Origin: Candidula unifasciata
Lineage: Eukaryota; Mollusca; Gastropoda; Stylommatophora; Geomitridae
Direction of reading: 5' to 3'
Length of the DNA: 64,000 bases
Assembly (NCBI GenBank): GCA_905116865.2
Contig: CAJHNH020008464.1
Coordinates: 62,001-126,000, forward strand
Under the pieces are notes generated by a model. That model searched no databases. It was not told the DNA's origin and saw only the letters and a list, made by a program, of their open reading frames with translations. The position numbers and the translations under genes were made by a program. Positions 10,901 to 22,646 of the stretch are shown here, piece after piece. Within the stretch, counting starts at the first letter, position 1. Each line of letters opens with the position of its first letter.

Positions 10901-11842
10901 TCAAACCATCAGGTGGGTTGCCTCCATGAAATCGCACGTCAGCTGCAGGTCCTGCATGGTTCCCCATAGCTTGCTCTGCACACTTTGCTCTTGAGGCCAG
11001 GTGTCTTTTCGAAGTTGCATGTAGAGTGGGCTGGTCTGCAAAATGTGCTCAGGTGTTTGGGGTCCTGTTTGACAGGCACACTGCGGGGACTGTACGATCT
11101 TTATTTTATGCATGTGATAGTTGAGCCTGCAGTGTCCTGTTCGTAGACGGAAAATTGTTGTATGTTGCTTTCTGTTTTGTCTGCTGATGGGATCTTGTGG
11201 ATGTTTACTGTTAGTTTGTTCTCTCCACAATCCCTTGTATTTTCCTTTGATAAGTGTTCTGATTTCTGGTAATGACAAAAAATGGGCGTGTTGTTTCTCC
11301 TTTGTTCCATTTTTTGCAAGTCTGTCTGCTAACTCATTTCCTGGTTTGCCGCAGTGAGCCGGGATCCACTGGAGAACAATTTGGTTGCTTTCTGTGAGTC
11401 TGTTTAGCTGACGGGTCAGTTCTCTTTCCATGTTGTCTCTTGGATCCCTATGAGTCACCTGGAGGACTGACATGCAGTCACAAAGGAAAACAATTTTGCT
11501 GTTTTTAATTTTTCTTTCCCCGAGCACTTTGGCTGAATCAATAATTGCTTGCTGCTCTGTTCTGAAGTTTGTTGAGAGTCTTCCGGAGGCGCATGACGAT
11601 TCTACTGTGGTCCCATCTTGCAGCATGATGACTGATCCAACTCCTCCATTTTTGTCTGCTCTCTCCAATGATCCATCGGTGTAAACGTGTGTCCATTCGG
11701 GTTTTGGATAACAGTTGTAGACATGTTCAAGGGTCTTTGCACGCAGTACTAGGTCACACTCTTCAGCCTTTCTGTCTATGCCTGGAATTATTGTTGTGAC
11801 TGTATATTTAGGCTGTAGGTCTATGCTGTATGCCTGGATCAT
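10901..11842 (-). pseudogene. LINE-B RNase H domain and C-terminal Zn-like region
   Basis: An open segment of about 313 codons. RNase H motifs are complete: VYTDGSLE, FRTEQQAI, FLCDCMSVLQ and GNELADRLAK supply the D-E-D-D catalytic set. A Cys/His cluster follows (TGHCRLNYHMHKIKI, then CACQTGPQTPEHIL), typical of the C-terminus of this element type. Confidence 0.88.
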
Positions 11843-13541
11843 TTCCCATGTTAAAGGATCTTTAGAAAGGATGTCACTGTTTTTTTGTGTAGTATAATTT
11901 TGATAGATGGTGAAAGCTTTGTCTTTTCAGTCGGTTTTTGGTCAAGTTATTTGCTATTCTGTGCGTTGTTCGTGCGTTTAAATTTTTCTGTTAGAGTAAG
12001 CACTTTTTCTTCCCTTCGAAGGCTCAAGCTCTCGAGGCCACAGGTTCCTTCCAGTTCATTAATTGGTGTGCTTCTCATACCTCCAGTGATGATTCTGAGA
12101 CCAGTGTTCTGTTTTGTATCCAGTTTGTGTAGGTTTGATTTAGATGCAGTTGAGTATGGTCCCATGCCATACTTTAGTTTTGGTCGTACGTATCCTGTGT
12201 ATACTTGTCATACAGTGTTGGCATCTGCACCCCAGCTTGTTCCAGTAAGTTTCTTCATAAGTCTGAGCCTCAAAGTAGTTTTCCTTTGGGTGTCTTCAAT
12301 GTGGGGGCCCCATGTTAGCCTTTTGTCAAATTTTACTCCCAAATATGTGGGGTTATCCTCTTTTGGAAGGATGTTGCCTTCTAGGTACAGATCAACTTGT
12401 TCTGGCTTTGTGGAAAGAGAGAATAAAGTTAAGACGGTTTTGGTCTGGTTTATTGTGACTCCACAAGAGTATGTCCATTTCTTAACTGTATTTATAGCTT
12501 CGCGCATTCTTGTTTTAGTTGTTCCTATATGTTCAGCTTGAGTCCATATGGCCAGGTGTAGCGCCTTGTGAATGTGAGTCGTGAACTGTTTTGGGAGGTC
12601 ATTGATAAAAATAATAAACAGGGTAGGAGATATAACACCTCCCTGGGGGACACATTCTTGTAACTTGACCAGCTTACTCTTGTGATCTTCCAGTCTGACT
12701 CTCGCACAGCGTCTGTAAAGGAAGTCTCTAATCCCACAGTGTGCTCGTTTTAGCTAGAGTCCTTTCTTCCAGACATTATCGAAGGCTTTTGTCAGGTCGA
12801 AGAAAGTAGCCAGCAGTTTGTATTTTTTCTGGAAAGCATCTTCAATTTCCTGTGGGAGATAAGAGGTTTGGTCATCGATGCTTCTGTATCTCATGAAGCC
12901 TGATTGGCTGTCATCAATATCTTGTTTTCTTCTAGGAAATTTAGTAACCTGTTGTTCACTAATCTTTCCATGGTCTTTCCAAGGCAGCTTAGGTGGCTTA
13001 TGTGGCGGTAACTGGATTTGTTTTCCTTGGGCTTTTCTTTCTTGGCGGCTATGGGAACTATTTCTGCCTCCTTCCATTCCTTAGGAAGTATTCCCTGGGC
13101 CCAGGATTGGTTTATAAGGTCCAAGAGTCGTTGCCTACCAGCTGGTCCCAAGTATACCATCATTTCGTTTGTTATTCAATCAGGTCCAGGTGCCTCCCCT
13201 TTCCTAAGGTTTCTTAATGCGCATTCAAGTTCCTTGGGACTGAAGAGTTTATTCATTATATCTTGGTTATCTTCCTGCCTTTTATTTATTTTCCTTAGTT
13301 CTCTCGTCACTTCTTCTTCTCTCGCTCTAGACATGAAGATTTTGCTTTCCTCTGCAAAACTATCAGCCAGCAGGTTTGCTGCTTGTTTACCAATAAAAGT
13401 TTTCCCTCCATTTTTAATGACAGTGTGGGCACGGCTGGTATTATTCTCCTCATTGGGACTCTTTACTAGATGCCATAGCTTTTTCCCATCTTTCTCCATG
13501 TTAAGAGCTGCAGTTTTTCCTGCCATCTTGCCCGGATGCAT
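11843..13541 (-). pseudogene. LINE-B reverse transcriptase, frameshifted, catalytic ADD missing
   Basis: The RT is spread over several frames. Segments in order: a linker with KLWHLVKSPNEEN (about 13500); GEAPGPD (13180); LPKEWKEAEIVPIAAKKEK (about 13050); motif A FFDLTKAFDNVWKKG (about 12770); motif B VPQGGVISPTLFIIFINDLP (about 12600-12650); and the motif C region ALHLAIWT at about 12550, where related elements have ALxADDLA. Thumb segments (TYLGVKFDKRLTW; GLRIITGGMRSTPI) follow. Confidence 0.85.
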
Positions 13542-13837
13542 TTGAGTTTTTCTCTTTTATAAATAGCCTGATGTTTACTGTGTTCTGTTACGTTGAGGTC
13601 AGAGGGATCTTGTTCCATTTTTTCTCCTGCTTCAGTGCTTCTTTGGTGCAGTTGTTGCAGTTCTTGGGTCCAGAAGGGTTCAAAGTTTTGCCTTCGACCT
13701 CGGGGGATTGATTTTTGTGCTGCTTCGAGTATGATATTGGTAAGAGTTGTGGTGTTTTTTCTAACCTCATTAGTGGGAAAGGGCTCTGATAGTTTCTTTT
13801 CAGTTGAGTTTTGGTAAAGGTCCCAGTCTGCTTTCTT

Positions 13838-14345
13838 CTAGTTCCAGCTGACTGTCTTCTTCTTATTTTCTGGAGGCTTGACCTCTCCTATCATGACGAT
13901 GACTGGTTTGTGATCACTTTCTCCCAGCTGTTTCATCACTTCTCTGTCTGCCCTGCGTTGGATGTTTTCTGCAGCTATAGCTAGGTCCGGTGTACTTTGT
14001 GTTCGCCATCGTCTAGAGTAGAATGTTGGTTCAGAGTCAGGTTCATTTATTAGTATCAGCAGGTTTTCTACCATCCATTCCTCTACCTCTTCTCCTCTTG
14101 TATCTATAGAAGCATAGCCCCAACTAGGGGAATGACTGTTGAAGTCACCAAGAATTATGTGGCTCATCTCAGCTACTTGGATGTATTCTAGTTCTAATTT
14201 CTTGTTGTTGGGACAGTAACAGTTAGTAACATATAGTGGCTCAGGAAGGATATGCAGTTTTATAGTTAGATGTTCAGACTCACTGATGCTTTTTGAAGTT
14301 TCTGTGGCTGCAATAGTATTTTTAACTAATGTAATGATGCCTCCT
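13838..14345 (-). pseudogene. LINE-B endonuclease domain (APE type), N-terminally truncated
   Basis: Open from the truncation point to 13838. The motif HIILGDFNSHSPSWG (metal and catalytic Asp/Asn) and the terminal SDHKPVIVMI are both intact. The N-terminal third, with the LQET-type motif, is missing. Confidence 0.88.
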
Positions 14346-14383
14346 ATAAGCATTAGAAAACTACAGAACGTAAAACTTTGCCT

Positions 14384-14602
14384 AGTTGTTTGTTTTAGTA
14401 TCCAGAAGCCATGAGTTGTTAACCCTTAGGCTCGGTATTATGGATATCGCAACCTTTCGGCCTTGATTCCATTGTAAATACCGTAAATCTGGGAGAAAAT
14501 GTGGCTTTCCTGCCTACCTCCGGGATTGAACCCGGACCACAAGGAGTACGTCACCCGGTCTTCGCGAAATCCGTTTTAGCCAATTCCGCTAGAGAGCCAG
14601 GC
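14384..14602 (-). mobile_element. SINE-6: tRNA-derived SINE inserted in SINE-2
   Basis: The near-duplication AACTTTGCCTAGT / AACTTTGCTTAGT flanks it (about 14368 and 14604). On the minus strand the head reads tagcggaattggct (box A) and ggttcaatcccgg (box B in a perfect T stem). The body shows no further similarity here. Confidence 0.7.
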
Positions 14603-14690
14603 AACTTTGCTTAGTAAAACCACAAACATTCAACAAATGCCGAGGTTTGTTCGAATGTTCTCAGAAGTGCACAACTAACGGTTACATACA

Positions 14691-16016
14691 GAAAGTCAGA
14701 GATAATTAGAATCGATCAAACAGATGATAATCGATCTTATTTTGGTGATAGAACGTAAACCCTCCAAAAAGATGCTTCTAACACGGCCGACGTTTTACAC
14801 TTTTGTTTTTATTTAATTCTCTCTAGAACTTCTAAATTTGCTTGTTATTTGCTTCCTCGAAATAACGACCTACTCTTCTAAATTTCCACATTTCCCGAGT
14901 AATGTTAAAAATGTTCCCGTTTTAAAATACGTTTGTGAAGTGTTTGTTTACCCCCTCCCCCACAAACGCAAGAGGACCTGTTTACGTTTCTTGGCCAATC
15001 TACACGCTATTTCAGTCTGATCTAGGTCAGACGGGTATCACGTTGTACTGATTTCTTCGAAAAGAGTCTCTCGTGTGACCTAGGTTCAGGGGTAAATTTT
15101 ACGCTGGTCTTCCCCTTTACACACCGCTACACATTAGCTCGCTTCTGATTGGACGACCTACTGATAAACACTTCTGATAAGTTGGCCTCGAGCGATCCGA
15201 ATTTCACACAAGGTCACGGAAATATTCCGCTCACACCACTTGTTGTTGTATATTTCATCAGGCCAGAGCTTTTAACACTTTTAAAACATTTAGACACTGG
15301 GTCTAACACACTACCCCCCCCCCCTTTTTTTCCCCTTTTAGAGAGTGACAATACCAATGTCACAGGCCGTCTCTTTCTCAGGAAATAAAAACGTCAATAC
15401 AGAAAACAATAGACTGCGACAGCCATAACCTCGACCACGGTAGAATAGTCCAACGAACTTATCATTGGAGTTGATCTATAACCGGTGGGTGTAAATGGGA
15501 AAACCATCGTATAAATAACCGGCTGAGGCACGTCCGACGTGGTTGATGCTGTGGGTAAAAGGGGGGGGGGGGGTTAGGGCCAGTTCAACGTGTTCTGGGG
15601 TCGTTGTGTGTTGTGTCGTCGTGTAGCGACATCGGCGCTGATGTAATTGACACACTTCCCATGTAGAAGAGTCTGAGAAAATATTAATGAACGGTCAGGT
15701 GGTGTGTAGATGGGCTGGGAAACGTAAACAGGGCCAGACAAGTCATCCATTATTTAGTATGCTTTGTTTCAAAATATGTAATAAGAGAATAATAAATTCA
15801 AGAAAGGGTTGATTGTTGAGCTAACAACAAACACCGCAGCACTCGAGAAATTATCAAAAGCGCTTTGTCCTCATCTTCTGTGGCCATAAACGAGTCTAGT
15901 TTTGAGGTGCTGTTAGAAGGTTGATTATGTGTCCGATTTGCCTTTCCCCGCGAGTGTACAGTGATGTTACCACTTACTTTGTATGTTTGACATCGAGATC
16001 TAGATATTTCTAGATG

Positions 16017-16019
<3 letters not shown>
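14691..16019. other. No recognised gene; C-run and G-run
   Basis: No conserved frame, element end or RNA was recognised. A short C run lies near 15316-15325 and a 13-G run at 15561-15573. Confidence 0.4.

Positions 16020-16093
<74 letters not shown>
16020..16093. repeat. (TA)n microsatellite
   Basis: About 37 uninterrupted TA units. Confidence 0.95.
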
Positions 16094-16096
<3 letters not shown>

Positions 16097-16154
16097 ACCT
16101 GTTTCTAGATGTTTAATGTCAAAGAAAAGTGGCAACACTGGTAAAGTGTTGTTA

Positions 16155-16375
16155 AAAGTCGTCCCCATGTGGGATGCAACTTTTTGTTATTTTAAGCCCC
16201 ACCCTGGCTTCTGCTGGGGGCCCTGAATATAGCCGGGGCATTGATTTGGCCTAGTCATAGATATGGCCTAATGGCTGAAAGGAGTTTCTGGGACCTCTCC
16301 ACGGGTGATCTGCATCCGCATGGTGGCACTTTGTGTCACCTGGTGTTTATCGCTTGTGTGATGTACCTACAGTGT
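16155..16375 (+). repeat. Repeat-5 copy
   Basis: The core tggtggcactttgtgtcacc, then tggtgtttatcgcttgtg, preceded by gggacctctccacgggtgat. It recurs at 46.4 kb (+), at 60.4 kb (-) and in part at about 18.64 kb. It is probably a SINE with a conserved central block. Confidence 0.65.
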
Positions 16376-16827
16376 CGACCAGATCCCTTAGCTACTCCTA
16401 GCTGTACAATTATGTCTAGACCATGATGATCGTAGGCAAAGGGCCTTGGACATGAGGAAGTGTTATCTTTATAAACATTAATACCGCCAACGATGTGGTG
16501 TGTTTGTGCGTGTGTGTGTTTTTCTGCGTACAATTACAAGATTACAAATACCTTACACTATATTGTTAAATAAAGCACTGTTGGACTAACGTGGCCTAGC
16601 GTTGTGATACGCTACACAAACTATTACAGTAAACATTCTAGCCTGGTTGTTTCATAACAATGATAATTATCTGTTGTGATCGTCAAATCAAGGCCTCTCT
16701 GTCATGACCTTGACATCACAAAGTAAATAATGAGATGACGACAGCATCACGCGCTCTTTAAAATACACATTCCTGGAAAACACTTAGTAACTAAATAATA
16801 TATGTGTCGCTTATATTGTTAAGTAGG

Positions 16828-17045
16828 GAGCCGCCTTGGTGGAGCGTCTAGGCGTAGCCTGAGCATCGGAAGGTCGTGGGTTCGGGTCCTGAAGAAGCGG
16901 GACTTTTTTTTAAAAACTAAAAATTACCTTGGCTCTCAAGTCGACTCAGTCCTGGATAGTAAAGGCGGTCGGTGTGAGGCTGGCCACGTCATCCACAGAT
17001 TATCGATTGATCTATAAAATATAGATCTAATATAGGTCCAGTGGT
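16828..17045 (+). mobile_element. SINE-1 copy
   Basis: The tRNA-like head (ccttggtggagcgtctaggc; box B gtgggttcgggtcc) is followed by the body agtaaaggcggtcggtgtga and the end gatctataaaatatagatct. Confidence 0.8.
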
Positions 17046-18985
17046 TGCATTTATTAGCTGTTTTGATAGCAAATGTTATGTTCAGTAGTTTGGCATTGCC
17101 ATCTGGGTAGTACGATGCTCAAAGTCTTGTTGACAAAGGTGGAAGACTACTAACTCGCCTGACTTTAAACCTCAGGCTGGATTGTGAAACTGCGTTTAAA
17201 ACCCAAGGCTATAGACGTTGACGCTATTATAGTACCCATTGTGAACTAAATACAATCCATATAGACTGGTTATCACTTCCAGAAACAGAGGGAGGAAGGT
17301 AGATATTAAATAAACACACACGCATACACACAATGAGCTGAGTGCATGGTGCAACACTGTGAGCTGCAGATTTCATTAGGAATGTGTTTTCAGCACTGAT
17401 AATGTGGTGTTCTGAATTGCAGATTTAAACATAAAATGCGCTGTCTTTTGTCACAGAATTGATGGTGCCTTATGCGATTGAAATTGATCGTGTGTGCAAC
17501 TGCTTATCTGTTTACAGCTGCTTCTTAAGTCGATGATGAACTGCATTTCTAATGTTTGTGTTAGTACTTCTGATGGCTGCCTTATGCTTTTAATGCGTGT
17601 TTTTGCTAGTGGATATCCTGAGACTGCAAGCTGTGTCATTTTTTTTCCCCAAAGGACAGTGACGGACATTCTGTGTGTTTTTCTGTTGGCACAGGAGCGG
17701 AGCAACTACGGGGTGATCCGTTTGCTTTGAAGCTGAAACTAATATTACCAGATTACAACTTTAGTGACCACACCAGGTATAAAACCTACTTCCTCCAAAG
17801 GATAAAAAAGACCTTACTTAAAGAACACGGGTACTTTGATTGTATTCGATTGTGTTTGAAGAAGTTTTCCCTAAAGATAAAAGCGAGAAGAATAATCAGC
17901 TTTTATACTAAAGAAATAATAAATCCACCACGTTAACAACACAATGTTATAAGACTGCCTAATTATTTATAGTACGCTTTCTTTCGTAATCACAACCCAT
18001 ATGAAAGCAATATGTCAAAGAATACAAATTACATATCAATATGTCAAACAATACAAATAACATGTATGTCGCATATATAAATATAAAATAACAAATACAG
18101 ACTATGAGAACTCGATTAACACTATATATCCTAGTTATAACTCGAAGGGTTAAACAAAATATTTCTAAAAAGAATTACTAATACTACTTCGATTATATTA
18201 TTTATCTAGAACAGCGTTTCCTAAATATTTTTGATCGTAAGGCTATTTTAGTATCAGTTTTTGTGATTGAGCCCTTTAGCTATTTTTTCCTGTCTTAACT
18301 CTTTTAGTCCCAGGGGGTTTAGCATCACAGGCCCAGGGGGTGGTAAAGAAAGTAATAAAATTGGCGCATCATGCGTTCATTGGGCTTCTAGGTAGGAAAA
18401 TGTTAACGTATGATGCGTTCCTTGAGTCTCAAAGAGTTAATCTTTAATTACATTTTATTATTATTATATATATTTTTTATATATATATACTTGAGGCAAC
18501 CGCGGAGCCCATGGTAAATGCAAGCGGAGCAAGCACCCACATCCATAGGGTGAATATATTTTAGGCGTGCAAAATATAGCCCTCACCGCTGACGTATCGT
18601 TTGCGTTTGGAGTTAGGTAGGCTCACCAGGACATCACACATTGTGTCACTTGGTGTTTATCGCTTGTGCGATGTCTTGGTTGGGTAAAATTATGTACTCA
18701 CCATGCGTTTGGAGGAGAGAAGAGTTCAGCACAGGAGAGATGGTCAGCAGGAAATTTGCGTCTATTTATTAGCATAATGGTAACGTTGGCTGCGGAGTAC
18801 GTAGCAGCGAAAGCTCCGTCGAGTACCGGTTGGGTACTGCTGGTTTAGAGTGTTCTCTAAAGTCTGAATCTCATAATCTTGTACATGTTTCTGTAAGATT
18901 CCCTGACAAACACACTTGCGCATTCACGCGCCCGCACACACACACACCACACCTGCACACGGGTGTGCACACTCTACTTCGTCTC
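17046..18985. other. No recognised gene; partial Repeat-5 at about 18640
   Basis: Open frames here (for example 17673-17936) have no recognisable domain. About 18630-18675 repeats the Repeat-5 core (cacttggtgtttatcgcttg). A short TA-rich block lies near 18455-18490. Confidence 0.4.
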
Positions 18986-19095
18986 TCTTCTTCTTCTTCT
19001 TCTTCTTCTTCTTCTTCTTCTTCTTCTTCTTCTTCTTCTTCTTCTTCTTCTTCTTCTTCTTCTTCTTCTTCTTCTTCTTCTTCTTCTTCTTCTTC
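18986..19095. repeat. (TTC)n microsatellite
   Basis: About 36 TTC units. Its poly-Ser, poly-Phe and poly-Leu frames are not genes. Confidence 0.96.
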
Positions 19096-19444
19096 CTGTT
19101 ATCAGTCGGTGGAACTTGGGTCTTCAGTCAGCTCATACCAAGACTTTCATAGACTTGTCCACGATTGACTGGAGTTTGCAGCTAAAGTTGTAAACGAGAT
19201 GGGATAACCTAGCCTCACACCACCCTTTGTCAATCACCTCAGACTATAAGCATCGCAGGCTACACATCGTTAACATTCCTTACTCCCATTAACAAATCGA
19301 CTGAACACACATTAGCAGAAAGCATCTCATCATGTGACCTCGTGGACGCAACAATGGGATGTAATTAACGACCTGTCGGTTATTGATCCTACAATGTTAG
19401 CAAGCACAGACACGACGTCAGTTGTGGCCTTCCTGGCTACTTTA
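19096..19444. other. No recognised feature
   Basis: No gene, RNA or repeat match was recognised in this stretch. Confidence 0.4.
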
Positions 19445-19725
19445 CTGGTGATTCTTCTTTATTTTCCTCTTTGTGTTCACCAGCCGTAAATTCTGGTTGT
19501 TTGTCCACTTAGGGGACTGCAATCCTGTTCCATAACCTGAGTGTTGCGTGCGCATCCGTTGCATCTATCTGACTCACTTGTATGCAGACTGTTGGTTCCT
19601 TGCCTCTCAGACAGATGCACTCCGATTTCGAATGAAGATCCCAGTTAGTCGAATCTTACGACGTGCTTTTGGGTAGGCAGTGGGTCTATTCTTGTTCTCC
19701 CTACAGTAGGGCCCTGGAACCCCCA
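19445..19725 (-). mobile_element. SINE-3 copy, antisense
   Basis: Plus strand: attcttctttattttcctct (tail), tgttcaccagccgtaaattc, gcagactgttggttccttgc and gtgggtctattcttgttc. It aligns with the copy at 5.2 kb. Confidence 0.7.
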
Positions 19726-19870
19726 GGGGGATACTGGAACACACACGAGGATACTGGAACACACACGGGGATACCGGAACCCACACGGGGATACTGGAAC
19801 CCACACGGGGATACTGGAACTCACACGGGGATCCTGAAACCCACACGGGGATACAAGAACAAACACGGGG
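19726..19870. repeat. 20-bp tandem repeat, ~7 copies
   Basis: The unit is ggggatactggaacccacac with small variants. It adjoins the 5' end of the antisense SINE-3. Confidence 0.9.
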
Positions 19871-19949
19871 ATTGTTTGGAAAGAAATGTGGCGAGGAAAA
19901 GAAACGGTCATCCTGTATCATTTTACACGGCATAGAACATGTGATGAGT

Positions 19950-20159
19950 CTGCGATTGTTCTTCGGCCATGCCACCTGGCTCCGTAATTCCGAGTTACCG
20001 GATTCGATCTCAGCTGCGGGCGATTTGGAACAAGACTACATTGTGTTATTTTCGACAGTTGTTTCTAGAGCCGACCGTTTAGTAAGCCATGGCGTAAACT
20101 TTGCCTAGCGAAATCACACACAGGCAAAAAATAAATGCTGGGCTAAGTTCTGCAACGTC
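19950..20159 (+). mobile_element. SINE-2 copy
   Basis: ggattcgatctcagctgcgg (box B region), aactttgcctagcgaaatca and tgctgggctaagttctgc followed by aacgtcctgtag. Its end supplied the target site of the neighbouring MITE. Confidence 0.75.
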
Positions 20160-20167
20160 CTGTAGAG

Positions 20168-21546
20168 CAGCGGTTTTCAACCTGCCGGTCGCGACCCCCC
20201 CCCCCTTTTTTTTTTTAAAGTTGAACGACCCTTCCACTGGGGTCGCCTAAAATCATCGGAAAACAATACTCTTTGAAGTTACGAAAAAAAAATTGTTTGG
20301 GAGTCGCCACAACATGAGGGAGTATTAAAGGGTCACCACAGTATGAGGGAACTGTATTATAGGGTAGCCACAACATGAGGGAACTGTATTATAGAGTCGC
20401 CACAACATCAGAGAACTGTATTATAGGGTCACCACAACATGAGGGAACTGTATTAAAGGGTCACCACAACATGAGAGAACTGTATTATAGGGTCGCCACA
20501 ACATGAGGGAACTGTATTATAGAGTCGCCACAACATGAGAGAACTGTATTAAAGGGTCACCACAACATGAGGGAACTGTATTATAGGGTCGCCACAACAT
20601 GAGGGAACTGTATTATAGGGTCACCACAGCATGAGGGAACTGTATTATAGGGTCATCACAACATTAGGGAACTGTATTATAGGGTCACCACAACATGAGG
20701 GAACTGTATTATAGAGTCGCCACAACATGAGAGAACTGTATTAAAGGGTCGCCATAACATGAAGGAACTGTATTATAGGGTCGCCACAACATGAGAGATC
20801 TGTATTAAAGGGTCGCCACAACATGAAGGAACTGTATTATAGGGTCGCCACAACACGAGAGAACTGTATTAAAGGGTCGCCACAACATAATACATCTGCA
20901 TTAAAGGGTCGCCACAGCATGAAGGAACTGTATTATAGAGTCGCCACAACATGAGAGAACTGTATTATAGGGTCAGCACAACATGAGGGAACTGTATTAT
21001 AGGATCGCCACAACATGAGGGAACTGTATTATAGGGTCACCACAGCATGAGGGAACTGCATTATAAGGTCATCACAACATTAGGGAACTGTATTATAGGG
21101 TCACCACAACATGAGGGAACTGTATTATAGGGTCGCCACAACATGAGAGAACTGTATTAAAGGGTCGCCACAACATGAAGGAACTGTATTATAGGGTCGC
21201 CACAACATGAGAGAACTGTATTAAAGGGTCGCCACAACATGAAGGAACTGTATTATAGGGTCGCCACAACATGAGAGAACTGTATTAAAGGGTCGCCACA
21301 ACATGAGGGAACTGTATTAAAGGGTCGCCACAACATGAGAGAACTGTATTAAAGGGTCGCCACAACATGAGAGAACTGTATTATAGGGTCACCACAACAT
21401 GAGAGAACTGTATTAAAGGGTCGCCACAACATGAGGGAACTGTATTAAAGGGTCGCCACAACATGGGAGAACTGTATTAAAGGGTCGCCACAACATAATA
21501 CATCTGTATTAAAGGGTCACGACATTAGGAAGGTTGAAAGCCACTG
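20168..21546. mobile_element. hAT-like MITE expanded by an internal 32-bp array
   Basis: The exact 8-bp duplication CTGTAGAG flanks it (20160-20167, 21547-21554). The termini are CAGCGGTTTTCAACCT and AGGTTGAAAGCCACTG. The interior is about 37 copies of a 32-bp unit, gggtcgccacaacatgag followed by agaactgtattaaa. Two unit types alternate in stretches, differing at attaaa/attata and at gtcgcc/gtcacc. No coding capacity. Confidence 0.92.
20316..21520. repeat. 32-bp minisatellite inside the MITE
   Basis: The repeats are contiguous with no unique spacers. The unit is built from the MITE's own subterminal motif (gggtcgcgac-type). Variant order (gagaac / gagggaac / gaaggaac) suggests segmental duplications of several units at a time. 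Confidence 0.95.
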
Positions 21547-21599
21547 CTGTAGAGGGTACGCTATTTATTAGAACATCTAAAGGCAAGACACTTCATACC

Positions 21600-22520
21600 C
21601 AGACAGATTAGAAGATTTGGGACAATTCTGAAATACAAGGAACTGCAGAAGGCAACGACAAATATACGACTTGGTGTGAACTTCTTGAAAGCCTGTCCTC
21701 CCACAGAGGATAAACGAGAAGGAAATGAGCGGAGTCATTTAAACGTGGCGACGAAAATGGAAAGGAGCCGCTGGCTGAATGAATAGTGCACTTGGTGCTC
21801 ACGCGGGAGACCTGTGTTCCATCCTTGGTAACGGATAAAGATACTTTCTGTCGGGTCAGGGACAAGAATACAAGTATTCGCCAATCACAATTTGACATCA
21901 CAAGGATGTATCGCATGCACACAATCGGGGTGTCTCTTGTACAACCCAGGATCAGTCACATAGCCTCATTCTGTATGCGCTCCAGTTTCTCTAGCTGACT
22001 CTTCGATACAGCGAGTAACCCCGATCCATAATCAATCACTGAGATGATTAAGTGCTGGTAAAGTGTGAACAGCATTCTCTGCTCCATGTACATCGCTGCC
22101 ATAATCTTTAGTGCATTTAGACCTTTTTGAGCCCTTGTCACAATCCCCTCAATGTGAACACTGAAAAACAAACCTCTGTCAAAGGTGATTCCCAGGTACC
22201 ACAGTTTTTGCAGTCTACTGTCTCTTTTGATGTCCCTGCCATTTATTCTGAGTCTGGGAACATCAGCTCTAGCAATCCCTTTGTCCAAAGAACACCACAG
22301 GACGGTTGCCTTTTCTGGGTTGATTACAGTACTCATCTCCGTACACCAGTCTCTTCAGCTATTTGATTCCGATCTCTCCCCTTCTTCCTATGTACAAGAA
22401 CATCATCTGCAAATGTCAATATTTTGCCAACTCCAGGTGTTGCCAGGCACGCAATCTTGCTGGTAAAAACATTGAATAGTACAGTTGAAATTGCACATCT
22501 CTGTGACAGCTCTGGAGCTA
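21600..22520 (-). mobile_element. LINE-A reverse transcriptase fragment, antisense
   Basis: 21956-22336 is open and reads VLWCSLDKGIARADVPRLRI and then ALKIMAAMYMEQRMLFTLYQ. Upstream, 22337-22520 reads GVGKILTFADDVLV with the FADD motif. It aligns closely with 700-1240. The piece at 21600-21915 begins like LINE-A (VCMRYIL) and then diverges, with another repeat inserted. Confidence 0.8.
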
Positions 22521-22613
22521 TAATACATGGTTCAGAGATTAAAAACAGTTGAAAATTTAAAGGCGTAACACTTCACATTCAAACAGCATCTTAATGCGAC
22601 ATCCTGTAATACT

Positions 22614-22646
<33 letters not shown>

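Larger units (their letters stand above)
10862..14345 (-). mobile_element. LINE-B: 5'-truncated non-LTR retrotransposon (endonuclease, RT, RNase H), 3.48 kb
   Basis: The exact duplication TATAAGCATTA flanks it at 10851-10861 and 14346-14356. Read antisense, the order is APE-type endonuclease, reverse transcriptase, RNase H, short UTR and (GAA)n tail. RT with APE endonuclease and C-terminal RNase H fits the I superfamily. It is truncated within the endonuclease, has at least five frame changes, and lacks the catalytic ADD of the RT, so it is inactive. The apparent start codon at 14353 lies in the target site, not in the element. Confidence 0.9.
10690..14690 (+). mobile_element. SINE-2 copy broken by LINE-B and SINE-6
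   Basis: The front half (ccagctgcgggcgatttgac, then cagctgactgttt) ends at 10861. The back half resumes at 14346 (gaacgtaaaactttgcctag), is broken again after 14383, and finishes at about 14603-14690 (accacaaacattcaac, then gcacaactaac). The order of events is SINE-2 first, then LINE-B and SINE-6. Confidence 0.7.

Noticed and set aside
14513..14602. Possible tRNA gene on the minus strand (good box A, box B and T stem)
   Set aside because: The acceptor stem pairs poorly, the variable region is too long, and it sits at the head of a ~220-bp insert with target duplications. It is a SINE head.
17430..17936. Possible small exons in open frames around 17.5-17.9 kb
   Set aside because: I looked for splice-flanked conserved blocks and recognised none. 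The similarity is not convincing.
20316..21520. CRISPR-like regular repeats (32-bp spacing)
   Set aside because: Units are contiguous without unique spacers and lie inside a MITE with target duplications in a eukaryotic genome.
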